A program made the translations under genes and the position numbers. 64,000 nucleotides of DNA, from NCBI RefSeq assembly GCF_021764745.1, contig NZ_JAETXX010000001.1:744001-808000 (forward strand), written 5' to 3'. The first letter of the stretch is position 1. Each line of letters begins with the position of its first letter. Source of the DNA: Joostella atrarenae (GTDB lineage: Bacteria > Bacteroidota > Bacteroidia > Flavobacteriales > Flavobacteriaceae). Shown here in pieces: positions 56,360 to 64,000 of this stretch. Under the pieces are notes generated by a model. The model had not been told where the DNA came from. It worked only from the letters and a program-made list of their open reading frames with translations, and did no database searches.

Positions 56360-57526
56360 ATGGGATGTAGTAGTTGTTCAACCGGTAAGGATGGGCAACC
56401 TCGAGGGTGCCAGAATAACGGTACTTGTGGAACAGATGGTTGTAATAAACTTACCGTTTTTGATTGGCTTTCTAATATGTCGTTACCCAATGGGCATGAG
56501 CCTTTTGATTGCGTGGAAGTTAGATTTAAAAACAGTAGAAAAGAGTTTTTCAGAAATAAAGAAAATTTAACCCTTTCTATCGGAGATGTCGTTGCAACAG
56601 AATGCTCTCCTGGGCATGATGTTGGAGTTGTTACGCTGGTTGGAGAATTGGTTAAAGTACAGATGAAGAAGAAAAAAGTAGATTTTAAAGATGAAAATCT
56701 ACCTAAAGTCTACCGAAAAGCTTCACAGAAAGATATAGATATTTGGCAAGCAGCACGAGATCGTGAAGCTGAAGTTCAGAAACGTTCTAGAGAATTAGCT
56801 ATAAGCCTAAAATTACAAATGAAAATCTCCGATGTTGAATTTCAGGGAGATGGGTCTAAAGCTACTTTTTATTATACCGCAGAAGAGCGTGTAGATTTCC
56901 GACAGTTAATTAAAGATATGGCGCGTACTTTTAGTACACGAATAGAAATGCGTCAAATAGGTTACAGACAAGAAGCTGCCAGACTTGGTGGGATTGGATC
57001 TTGTGGCCGTGAACTTTGTTGTTCTACCTGGCTTACAGATTTTAGATCCGTAAATACTGCTTCCGCTCGTTACCAACAGCTTTCACTAAATCCGCAGAAA
57101 TTAGCCGGACAATGTGGTAAGCTTAAGTGTTGCCTAAACTACGAATTGGATGCATATTTAGATGCATTGAATGATTTTCCGAGTCAAGATCAGCGCTTAA
57201 AAACCAAAAAGGGAGATGCCGTTTGTCAGAAAATAGACATCTTTAAGCAGTTAATGTGGTTTTGTTACGAAGGAGAATGGGCAAATTGGTTTATTCTTAC
57301 AACGAGTCAAGTAAAAGAAATTATCAGTCTTAATAAGAAAAAACAGCTAGTAGCAGGGTTAGAAGAATATGCTTTAGATCTAACTGAAGATACTAAAACG
57401 GAGTTTGAAAACGTTGTAGGGCAAGATAGTTTAACACGTTTTGATAAGCCTAAAGGCACAAAAGGGCGTTCTAAAAATAAGAAAAGACGTAATAATAACA
57501 GAAGGAAAAGGTCTGACAATGCATAA
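56360..57526 (+). CDS. ricT: RicT (PSP1-domain Fe-S regulatory complex subunit)
   Basis: 388 residues. The N-terminus MGCSSCSTGKDGQPRGC with further CGTDGC motifs supplies Fe-S ligands, and the PSP1 domain carries GSCGRELCCSTWLTDF and CGKLKCCLNYE. In Firmicutes RicT (YaaT) works with RicA and RicF on RNase Y-dependent mRNA maturation; the role in Bacteroidota is not established. The C-terminus is Lys/Arg-rich (KRRNNNRRKRS), consistent with RNA binding. It overlaps gldH by 8 bp, a common flavobacterial order. Confidence 0.9.
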   Translation: MGCSSCSTGKDGQPRGCQNNGTCGTDGCNKLTVFDWLSNMSLPNGHEPFDCVEVRFKNSRKEFFRNKENLTLSIGDVVATECSPGHDVGVVTLVGELVKVQMKKKKVDFKDENLPKVYRKASQKDIDIWQAARDREAEVQKRSRELAISLKLQMKISDVEFQGDGSKATFYYTAEERVDFRQLIKDMARTFSTRIEMRQIGYRQEAARLGGIGSCGRELCCSTWLTDFRSVNTASARYQQLSLNPQKLAGQCGKLKCCLNYELDAYLDALNDFPSQDQRLKTKKGDAVCQKIDIFKQLMWFCYEGEWANWFILTTSQVKEIISLNKKKQLVAGLEEYALDLTEDTKTEFENVVGQDSLTRFDKPKGTKGRSKNKKRRNNNRRKRSDNA

Positions 57527-58007
57527 ACGACTTGTTTTTTTGAGTCTTATAGGTTTACTGCTTATTGCTTGCGATACCAATAGTGTATTTAGTGAGTATA
57601 AAGCGATAAAAGGTGGTTGGGATAAAGAAGAGGAGGTCTCTTTTGATTTCACCCCTAAGGATTCTATTAATGCATATGATATCTTTATCAATCTTAGGAA
57701 TGATAATAAATATCGATTCAGTAATTTATATTTGATTGTTAATTTAGACTTTCCCGAAGGAAAAACTATTTCAGATACTTTAGAGTATGAAATGGCTAAG
57801 CCAAATGGTGAATGGCTAGGAAAGGGGTTTTCTTCAGTAAAAGAGAATAAACTTTTTTATAAGCAAGCAATTGTCTTCCCCACTATGGGAAATTATAGTA
57901 TTGGGATAGCGCATGCAATGCGAAAAAATGGATCTGTAGAAGGAGTGACGTCCTTAGAGGGGATTACAGACGTAGGTATAAGTATAGAAAAATCAGCTGA
58001 AAAATAA
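57519..58007 (+). CDS. gldH: Gliding-motility lipoprotein GldH
   Basis: About 162 residues from the ATG at 57519, which overlaps the end of ricT; the longer frame from 57441 puts 26 non-signal residues first. The signal peptide ends LLLIAC (Cys18). The mature part KGGWDKEEEVSFDF and the beta-rich FPTMGNYSIGIAHAMR fit GldH, a lipoprotein required for gliding in Flavobacterium and part of the set tied to type IX secretion. The following PBP1A gene is one base away, a conserved neighbour. Confidence 0.88.
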   Translation: MHKRLVFLSLIGLLLIACDTNSVFSEYKAIKGGWDKEEEVSFDFTPKDSINAYDIFINLRNDNKYRFSNLYLIVNLDFPEGKTISDTLEYEMAKPNGEWLGKGFSSVKENKLFYKQAIVFPTMGNYSIGIAHAMRKNGSVEGVTSLEGITDVGISIEKSAEK

Positions 58008-58008
58008 A

Positions 58009-60357
58009 ATGGCAAAGAAGGCAACGAATAAAAAAGCTAAAAGTAAAAATCAAGGTTTTAGAAAATATATCCTTTGGTTTTGGCGATTGTTCTTAGGTGG
58101 AATCGCTTTTGTAGTACTTATGTTTTTATTAGCTTCATGGGGTGTATTTGGAGAATTACCTTCATTTGAAATCCTAGAAAACCCACAAACGAACTTAGCT
58201 TCAGAAATTATTTCTTCTGATGGAAAAACGTTGGGTAAATATTATTTAAATGATAATAGAACGCCTGTTGCTTTTGAAGATCTTCCGCCACATTTAGTAA
58301 ATGCATTAGTGGCTACAGAGGATGAGCGTTATTACGACCACTCAGGAATTGATGCTTGGGGAACATTAAGAGCAGCTGTTTTCTTGGGATCTAGGGGAGG
58401 AGCAAGTACGATTTCTCAGCAATTAGCAAAACAATTATTTACAGAACAAGTTTCGTCGAATATACTAGCGCGTGTCGTTCAAAAAATGAAAGAATGGATT
58501 ATTGCCATTCAGCTAGAAAGACAATATACAAAAGAAGAAATCATAGCGATGTATTTCAATATCTATGATTTTGGTAATAATGCAGATGGTATTCGTTCTG
58601 CTGCACGTATATATTTTGGAGAAGAACCTTCAAGCCTAAATGTAGAGCAATCTGCAATGTTGGTGGGAATGTTTAAAAATTCTTCTTTGTATAATCCTAG
58701 AAGGAACTCTGCAGGAGTGGAGAATAGAAGAAATGTAGTGTTGAGCCAGATGTATAAGAATGAATTCTTAAATGAGCAAGAACGCGATTCTCTAAAGGCA
58801 ATTCCTTTAGAAATCGACTACCATCCAGAAACACACCGAGAGGGAATTGCTACATATTTTAGAGAGTATCTTAGAGATTGGTTGAAGCAATGGGCTGCAG
58901 ATGAAGATAATTACAGACCAGACGGTGAGAAGTATAATATTTACCTAGATGGATTAAAAATATTTACGACTATAGATTCTAGAATGCAAGCAAATGCAGA
59001 AGAAGCGGTAACGGAACATATGAAGCGTTTACAAGCAGAATTTTTTGTTCAGAATACAGATGAACGCAATCCTACGGCACCATTTTTAGATGTTACTCCA
59101 GAAGAAGTACAAAGTACATATGAGCGTTCTATGCGTCAATCAGAGCGTTGGAGGCATATGAAATATGATCTTAAAAATCCAGATGATAAAATTATTGCTT
59201 CATTTAAGGAGAAAATTCCAATGCGAGTTTTTACTTGGCAAGGGGAAAAAGATACCGTAATGACGCCGTTAGATTCGATAAAATATTACAAGTATTTCTT
59301 ACGTACAGGAATGATGTCTATGGAGCCGCAATCCGGACATGTAAAAGCTTGGGTTGGAGGTATAAATTATAAGCATTTTCAATACGATCAAGTTAAGCAA
59401 GGTCGCCGCCAAGCGGGTTCTACTTTTAAACCTTTTGTATATGCTACCGCTGTAGATCAATTGCATTTATCACCTTGTGATGAATTTCCAGATATATATA
59501 CATGTATTGAAGCTAATAAGTATGGAAATATGCTTCCTTGGTGTCCTAAAAACTCCAATGGAAAATATTCTGGAGATATGTACACGTTAAAGTATGCATT
59601 GGCAAACTCTGTGAATACTGTTACAGCTAGGCTAATGGATAAAGTTGGTCCACAACCAGTTGTAAACCTTATTAAGCGTATGGGGATAGAATCTGAAGTT
59701 CTTCCTGTACCTTCTATTGCCCTTGGTACAGCAGATGTTTCTGTATACGAAATGGTAGGTGCCTTTGGTACTTTTGCTAATCAAGGGGTGTATGTAAAGC
59801 CAGTTATGATTTCTCGTATAGAAGATAAAAACGGAACTGTATTATATGAGTCTGTACCAGAAACACGTGATGTTTTAAGTAAAGAAGTTGCTTATACAAC
59901 CATAAAACTGATGGAAGGTGTTACGCAGGCAGGATCTGGAGCTAGGTTAAGAACTACTGGAGTAGATAAGTATAACCAGATGTATCGCGAAATAATGACG
60001 GGCTATCCTTATAAATTAATGAATCCTATTGCAGGTAAAACTGGAACAACTCAAAATAATAGTGACGGTTGGTTTATGGGGATGGTTCCTAATTTGGTTA
60101 CTGGTGTTTGGGTAGGTGGAGAGGATAGAGCAACTCATTTTTCAAGGACTTTATATGGTCAAGGAGCGAGTATGGCATTACCTATTTGGGGACTTTATAT
60201 GAAGAAGTGTTATGCCGATGAAGATCTTGGTATTTCAACGTCAGATTTTGAAGAGCCAGAAGACTTAAGTATCCGAGTAGATTGTAATAAACCTGCTGAA
60301 ACGGATCAAGATTCTATAAAAGTAGATTATAACGAAGGAGTAGATATCGATTTTTAA
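58009..60357 (+). CDS. Penicillin-binding protein 1A (bifunctional)
   Basis: 782 residues. N-terminal Lys-rich tail, a membrane helix (about 23-47), a GT51 transglycosylase domain with the catalytic Glu104 in ATEDERYYDHSG and GGASTISQQLAKQLF, and a transpeptidase domain with Ser471-x-x-Lys474 (GSTFKP), SVN (ANSVNTVTA) and Lys677-Thr-Gly (GKTGTTQ). It polymerises and cross-links peptidoglycan at the outer face of the inner membrane. It follows gldH by one base and precedes pncA by 10 bp, so one operon runs from ricT onward. Confidence 0.95.
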   Translation: MAKKATNKKAKSKNQGFRKYILWFWRLFLGGIAFVVLMFLLASWGVFGELPSFEILENPQTNLASEIISSDGKTLGKYYLNDNRTPVAFEDLPPHLVNALVATEDERYYDHSGIDAWGTLRAAVFLGSRGGASTISQQLAKQLFTEQVSSNILARVVQKMKEWIIAIQLERQYTKEEIIAMYFNIYDFGNNADGIRSAARIYFGEEPSSLNVEQSAMLVGMFKNSSLYNPRRNSAGVENRRNVVLSQMYKNEFLNEQERDSLKAIPLEIDYHPETHREGIATYFREYLRDWLKQWAADEDNYRPDGEKYNIYLDGLKIFTTIDSRMQANAEEAVTEHMKRLQAEFFVQNTDERNPTAPFLDVTPEEVQSTYERSMRQSERWRHMKYDLKNPDDKIIASFKEKIPMRVFTWQGEKDTVMTPLDSIKYYKYFLRTGMMSMEPQSGHVKAWVGGINYKHFQYDQVKQGRRQAGSTFKPFVYATAVDQLHLSPCDEFPDIYTCIEANKYGNMLPWCPKNSNGKYSGDMYTLKYALANSVNTVTARLMDKVGPQPVVNLIKRMGIESEVLPVPSIALGTADVSVYEMVGAFGTFANQGVYVKPVMISRIEDKNGTVLYESVPETRDVLSKEVAYTTIKLMEGVTQAGSGARLRTTGVDKYNQMYREIMTGYPYKLMNPIAGKTGTTQNNSDGWFMGMVPNLVTGVWVGGEDRATHFSRTLYGQGASMALPIWGLYMKKCYADEDLGISTSDFEEPEDLSIRVDCNKPAETDQDSIKVDYNEGVDIDF

Positions 60358-60367
60358 AATCGTACTT

Positions 60368-60916
60368 ATGAAAGCATTATTAATTGTAGATGTTCAAAAC
60401 GACTTCTGTACTGGCGGCGTATTGGCCGCCAAAGGAGGTGAAGAAGTGGCTCCTATAATTAATAAAGTTGCTCCTAGTTTTAATTTGGTAGTAGCTTCTA
60501 AAGATTGGCACCCTACAAAAACAAAGCATTTTGATAAATGGCCTCCACATTGTGTTCAAAATACAAAAGGAGCAGCCTTTCACCCTGATTTAAACTTAGA
60601 TTTTATAGATAAAATTGCTTTAAAAGGAACAGGAACTATTGATGATGGTTATTCTGCTTTTGAAGCTACTAATATCAATCTTTCTTCATATTTTAATAAT
60701 GAGGGTATTACCTCATTATATATTAGTGGTATTGCAACAGATTACTGTGTTCTTCATTCTGTGATAGATGCAATCAAAGCTGGTTTTAAAACATATGTTA
60801 TAACAGATGCAATCCGTGGTGTAAATCTAGAACCGAACGATTCGCAAGAAGCATTAAAGCAGATGGAACAGCTTGGTTGTATTTTAATTACTTCTGAAGA
60901 GTTTTTAGATTCTTAG
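60368..60916 (+). CDS. pncA: Nicotinamidase
   Basis: The 182-residue protein hydrolyses nicotinamide to nicotinate for NAD salvage. The catalytic triad is Asp8 (DVQNDF), Lys86 and Cys127 (IATDYCVLHS); the metal site is Asp46, His48 (DWHP) and His61 (PPHCVQN). The length is usual for bacterial PncA. It lies 10 bp after the PBP1A gene and is probably the last gene of that operon. Confidence 0.93.
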   Translation: MKALLIVDVQNDFCTGGVLAAKGGEEVAPIINKVAPSFNLVVASKDWHPTKTKHFDKWPPHCVQNTKGAAFHPDLNLDFIDKIALKGTGTIDDGYSAFEATNINLSSYFNNEGITSLYISGIATDYCVLHSVIDAIKAGFKTYVITDAIRGVNLEPNDSQEALKQMEQLGCILITSEEFLDS

Positions 60917-61069
60917 GACTCATGAATGATATTTTTTGACTTTAGTTTAAAAGTTAACTCTCAATAATCAGTTTCTTCGATTTCTTTCCATAAATAGGTT
61001 ATTAAACAACTCAATAAAAAATTCTTATTTTATTGAAATATTCGTAATTTTCAATTAAAATTTTATCAA

Positions 61070-61771
61070 ATGATTAATAAGAAAGTTGCCTCTGTGGATG
61101 AAGCACTCCAAGGAGTAAAAGATAATATGACATTTCTATTGGGGGGATTCGGACTTTGTGGAATTCCTGAGAATAGTATCAATAAATTGGTAGCGCTTAA
61201 TATTAAGAATCTTACTTGTATTTCTAATAATGCGGGAGTAGATGATTTTGGTTTAGGCTTATTGCTGCAAAAACGTCAAATAAAGAAAATGATTTCCTCA
61301 TATGTTGGAGAGAATGACGAATTTGAACGTCAGATGTTGAGTGGAGAGCTAGAAGTAGAACTTATTCCGCAGGGTACATTAGCGGAACGCTGCCGAGCGG
61401 CACAAGCTGGTATTCCTGCTTTTTATACTCCAGCAGGCTATGGAACGGAAGTGGGTGAAGGAAAAGAAAGTAGAGTTTTTAATGGGAAACCACATATTTT
61501 AGAACATGCTTTTGAAGCCGATTTTTCTTTTGTAAAAGCATGGAAAGGGGATGAAGCTGGGAATCTTATTTTTAAAGGAACTGCTCGTAATTTTAATCCT
61601 GTTATGTGTGGAGCAGCTAAGATTACAGTTGCCGAAGTAGAAGAGTTGTTACCAGCAGGCAGTTTAAACCCTAATGAAATTCATATTCCAGGGATTTTTG
61701 TTCAGCGAATTTTTCAAGGAGAAAAATATGAGAAGAGGATTGAACAACGTACAGTAAGAAAGAGAGTTTAA
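61070..61771 (+). CDS. scoA: 3-oxoacid CoA-transferase subunit A
   Basis: 233 residues with the CoA-transferase family A motif [16 protein letters not shown] near residue 23 and the later [21 protein letters not shown]. With subunit B, encoded 24 bp downstream, it moves CoA between succinyl-CoA and acetoacetate or a similar acid. Tyrosine and leucine breakdown yield acetoacetate, so it fits the aromatic degradation genes 34 kb away, though no direct link is shown. It starts about 150 bp after pncA. Confidence 0.93.
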   Translation: MINKKVASVDEALQGVKDNMTFLLGGFGLCGIPENSINKLVALNIKNLTCISNNAGVDDFGLGLLLQKRQIKKMISSYVGENDEFERQMLSGELEVELIPQGTLAERCRAAQAGIPAFYTPAGYGTEVGEGKESRVFNGKPHILEHAFEADFSFVKAWKGDEAGNLIFKGTARNFNPVMCGAAKITVAEVEELLPAGSLNPNEIHIPGIFVQRIFQGEKYEKRIEQRTVRKRV

Positions 61772-61795
61772 TTTGAACAATTCAACAAATTAATT

Positions 61796-62452
61796 ATGAG
61801 TTTAAATAAAGAACAAATAGCGCAGCGTATTGCTCAAGAAGTAAAAGATGGATATTATGTGAATCTTGGAATTGGAATTCCTACACTGGTTGCTAATTAT
61901 GTACGCGATGATATTTCTGTTGAATTTCAAAGTGAAAATGGTGTGCTTGGGATGGGGTCATTTCCTTTTGAAGGCGATGAAGATGCAGATATAATAAATG
62001 CCGGTAAGCAAACAATCACAACATTGCCAGGAGCTTCATTTTTTGATTCATCACTTAGTTTTGGGATGATTCGTGGGCAACATGTCGATCTAACCATTCT
62101 TGGTGCTATGGAAGTTGCAGAAAATGGAGATATAGCAAACTGGAAGATTCCAGGGAAAATGGTGAAAGGAATGGGAGGAGCAATGGATTTAGTTGCTTCA
62201 GCAGAAAATATTATTGTTGCGATGATGCATACCAACAGAGCAGGCGAGTCTAAGCTTCTTAAAGAATGTTCTCTACCATTAACAGGGGTTAAGTGTGTTA
62301 AAAAAATTGTTACTAATTTAGCCGTTCTTGAGGTTACTAAAGATGGTTTCTTATTGTTAGAACGTGCTCCTGGAGTTTCTGTAGATGAAATTAAAAACGC
62401 TACTGATGGACGTCTTATTATTAAAGAAAATACTCCTGAAATGAATTTATAA
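61796..62452 (+). CDS. scoB: 3-oxoacid CoA-transferase subunit B
   Basis: 218 residues with the catalytic Glu47 in the motif FQSENGVLGMG, which forms the glutamyl-CoA intermediate, and GIGIPTLVANY before it. The partner of ScoA; the two form a heteromeric enzyme. The C-terminal LLLERAPGVSVDEIKNATDGRL is typical of subunit B. It ends the two-gene unit; the next 535 bp hold only a very small ORF. Confidence 0.94.
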   Translation: MSLNKEQIAQRIAQEVKDGYYVNLGIGIPTLVANYVRDDISVEFQSENGVLGMGSFPFEGDEDADIINAGKQTITTLPGASFFDSSLSFGMIRGQHVDLTILGAMEVAENGDIANWKIPGKMVKGMGGAMDLVASAENIIVAMMHTNRAGESKLLKECSLPLTGVKCVKKIVTNLAVLEVTKDGFLLLERAPGVSVDEIKNATDGRLIIKENTPEMNL

Positions 62453-62547
62453 CAATTTATTGTTTTCTTATTAAGTTGTTATTTTTAAAAGAATGTGCAT
62501 TTCGTCGAATTAGTTTATCCTTTTAACTGATAATTCAAATTTTCTTT

Positions 62548-62555
62548 TAGATTTG
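62548..62555 (+). promoter_or_regulatory. Candidate promoter of the 45-codon ORF unit
   Basis: TAGATTTG matches TAnnTTTG exactly. A CTG at 62527-62529 sits 18 nt upstream as a weak -33 element. It would give a 150-nt leader before the small ORF at 62717. Confidence 0.45.
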
Positions 62556-62716
62556 CAACCGTCAATATGGAAATATTGTGTTGAATGACACATAATTTTA
62601 ATTTGACAACAACATTTGTATCATTCACAACAAAAATGTGAGATTTATGATAAAGTGTTATAAATTTATGTTCCTAGATTATTAGATTGTTATTAACCTA
62701 CTTAACTATTTGTAAA

Positions 62717-62854
62717 ATGAGTGATTATGCTTTAACCTATGAAACCGACCAACAAAGTAAATCGATCTTAAAAGTATTAAGTAATAATATTAAAGGAACG
62801 ATTACACTAATGAAAAGTTTAATGATTGTAGCAAAAAAACTATTAATGTTCTAA
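62717..62854 (+). CDS. Candidate 45-residue small protein
   Basis: The ATG at 62717 opens a 45-codon frame beginning MSDYALTYETDQQSKS and ending in an amphipathic, hydrophobic helix with LMIVAKKLLMF. The first half is polar with acidic residues; the second half is basic and hydrophobic, resembling membrane-associated small peptides or type I toxins, but no family is recognised. It lies in a 535-bp gap with an upstream -7 element and its own terminator, so the transcript is likely even if the protein is not. Codon use is like that of neighbours. Confidence 0.45.
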   Translation: MSDYALTYETDQQSKSILKVLSNNIKGTITLMKSLMIVAKKLLMF

Positions 62855-62907
62855 TGCCCCAAATAAGAACATTTCCCCCACTAGTTTTTTGCTGAGTGTC
62901 ATGGATT

Positions 62908-62941
62908 AAAGAGATAAACTTAATTGTTTGTCTCTTTTTTT
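62908..62941 (+). terminator. Terminator of the small-ORF unit
   Basis: AAAGAGATAAAC (62908-62919) pairs with GTTTGTCTCTTT (62926-62937) with one wobble, followed by T to 62941. It lies 54 nt after the 45-codon ORF and 47 nt before the next gene. Confidence 0.8.
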
Positions 62942-62987
62942 ATGCTTTAGAATTTACTTTTTATGTTAATTACCTTACTTTTATCTT

Positions 62988-63761
62988 ATGTCGGATACAC
63001 TTTCTATAGCAGCAATACAAACTACCTTAGCGTGGGAAAACCCTGAGGATAACCGTGAATTACTTCAACAGAGAATAAGAGATTTAAAAGAGGATGTCGA
63101 TATTGTAATCCTTCCTGAAATGTTTACATCTGGCTTTACAATGAATGCAGCAAGGGTGTTCGAAACTATGGAAGGTGAGACTTTAAGGTTGCTAAAAACT
63201 CTTTCAAAGGAAAAAAATGTAGCTATTGTTGGGAGTTTAGTAATCCAAGAAAATAAAAATTATTACAACCGATTAGTGTTTGTAACTCCAAATGGTAATA
63301 TTAGTTATTATGATAAACGGCATACCTTTACGTTGGCAGGAGAACATGAGGTGTATGCTTCGGGAACCGAAAAAGTGATTATTACTTATAAAGGTTGGAA
63401 GTTATGTACGCAGATATGTTATGACTTACGCTTTCCCGTTTGGGCAAGAAATACCGAAGATTATGACGTACTTCTATATGTTGCTAATTGGCCAAAAAAG
63501 CGAATAAAAGCATGGGATGTTTTGTTGCAAGCACGCGCTATTGAAAACATGAGTTACTGCATTGGAGTAAATCGTGTTGGGTTAGATGGGAATGATTTTG
63601 AATATACAGGGCATTCTGCAATATACAATCCTCTTGGAGATGCTATTGTTTATAGCGAGCAAGATGAAACTCTTTATGCTACACTTTATAAAGAGGAAAT
63701 TGCAAAGTACAGAAGCGGACTTAAATTTTTAAATGATAGAGATGACTTTACTTTAAAATAA
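62988..63761 (+). CDS. Nitrilase-family omega-amidase
   Basis: 257 residues of the nitrilase superfamily with the catalytic triad Glu44 (LPEMFTSGF), Lys110 (YYDKRHTF) and Cys144 (CTQICYDLRFP). The closest known group by these motifs is YafV/omega-amidase, which hydrolyses 2-oxoglutaramate and 2-oxosuccinamate from methionine salvage and glutamine transamination. It is cytoplasmic. It overlaps the end of the convergent Ig-like gene by 14 bp. Confidence 0.9.
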   Translation: MSDTLSIAAIQTTLAWENPEDNRELLQQRIRDLKEDVDIVILPEMFTSGFTMNAARVFETMEGETLRLLKTLSKEKNVAIVGSLVIQENKNYYNRLVFVTPNGNISYYDKRHTFTLAGEHEVYASGTEKVIITYKGWKLCTQICYDLRFPVWARNTEDYDVLLYVANWPKKRIKAWDVLLQARAIENMSYCIGVNRVGLDGNDFEYTGHSAIYNPLGDAIVYSEQDETLYATLYKEEIAKYRSGLKFLNDRDDFTLK

Positions 63762-64000
63762 AAGTCTGCTCAATTTCCCAATTGGCCCTTAACTCAACAG
63801 GATCCGGATAATAACTGATTCTTTCAGGCTGGATTTTCTTTAGGTAATTTCCAGTATCCCATTTTCCATTAGCATTATCATCATGAATTACACGAATTAG
63901 ATATGTGCCAGGGTCGATATTTCTGAATTCATAAGCATATTTCTTTTCCTCGATATACATCTCTTCCTTTACATCGCCATTTTTATCTGTAAGCTGAAGT
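63748..64000 (-). CDS. Ig-like-domain protein, C-terminal part
   Basis: The frame continues past the right edge; 84 residues are visible, ending in ELRANWEIEQTFILK. The visible part is a beta-sandwich segment (YEFRNIDPGTYLIRVIHDDNANGKWDTGNY), as in the C-terminal domain of conserved Bacteroidota Ig-like (Big_5/SbsA-type) exported proteins. The internal ATG at 63960 is not the real start, as the frame stays open upstream to the edge. Function unknown. Confidence 0.7.
   Translation of the reverse strand, partial: LQLTDKNGDVKEEMYIEEKKYAYEFRNIDPGTYLIRVIHDDNANGKWDTGNYLKKIQPERISYYPDPVELRANWEIEQTFILK

Overview
The window is ordinary-looking chromosome of a member of the Bacteroidota, almost certainly family Flavobacteriaceae. 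The evidence is low G+C, SusC/SusD proteins, several TonB-dependent receptors with N-terminal carboxypeptidase-like domains, FecI/FecR-type regulation, the gliding lipoprotein GldH, RicT, HU-CCDC81/SPOR proteins, and many matches to the Bacteroidota -7 promoter element TAnnTTTG. No rRNA, tRNA, CRISPR array, prophage, insertion sequence or integrase was seen. Gene order is dense and looks vertically inherited.

Layout. 0-5.8 kb: partial ArsC/Spx-like reductase, DinB-like protein, DUF4163/DUF3298 lipoprotein, a transsulfuration enzyme, glutamate dehydrogenase, RecO and a low-complexity lipoprotein. 6.2-11.4 kb: ileS, a DksA/TraR-like protein, an exported DUF4097-like protein and lspA. 11.5-20.8 kb: a self-regulated uptake locus (ECF sigma, FecR anti-sigma, STN-containing SusC, SusD, HExxH lipoprotein, DUF4302 lipoprotein). 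20.8-26.0 kb: 5-formyl-THF cyclo-ligase, response regulator, uvrC and a patatin/beta-barrel protein. 26.1-33.6 kb: tyrosine and tryptophan catabolism (hmgA, hppD, kynA) with a probable small RNA between, then an M23 peptidase and pgi. 33.7-43.6 kb: two TonB receptors, a secreted nuclease-like protein and a DUF5689/lamin-tail lipoprotein. 43.9-53.0 kb: thioesterase, SPOR protein, dprA, trpS, plsC, an ECF sigma with a probable dual-membrane-spanning anti-sigma factor, and recA. 53.4-56.2 kb: U32 (TrhP-like) protein, ferredoxin and TrhO, a likely RNA-hydroxylation cluster. 56.3-64 kb: ricT, gldH, PBP1A, nicotinamidase, CoA-transferase A/B, a 45-codon candidate gene, a nitrilase-family amidase and the 3' end of an Ig-like-domain gene.

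Themes. Envelope biology and nutrient import dominate: three TonB-linked receptors, two ECF sigma/anti-sigma pairs, numerous lipoproteins. The aromatic amino-acid genes point to use of peptides or amino acids as carbon source. The most notable items are the ECF sigma plus transenvelope anti-sigma pair, an IleRS with the swapped GxHH signature associated with strong mupirocin resistance, the linked TrhP-like/ferredoxin/TrhO genes, and an unannotated transcription unit at 28.65-28.78 kb with an exact consensus promoter and strong terminator. Nothing in the window clearly looks like a defence island or a wholly unknown multigene system. All calls come from reading the sequence; no database search was run.
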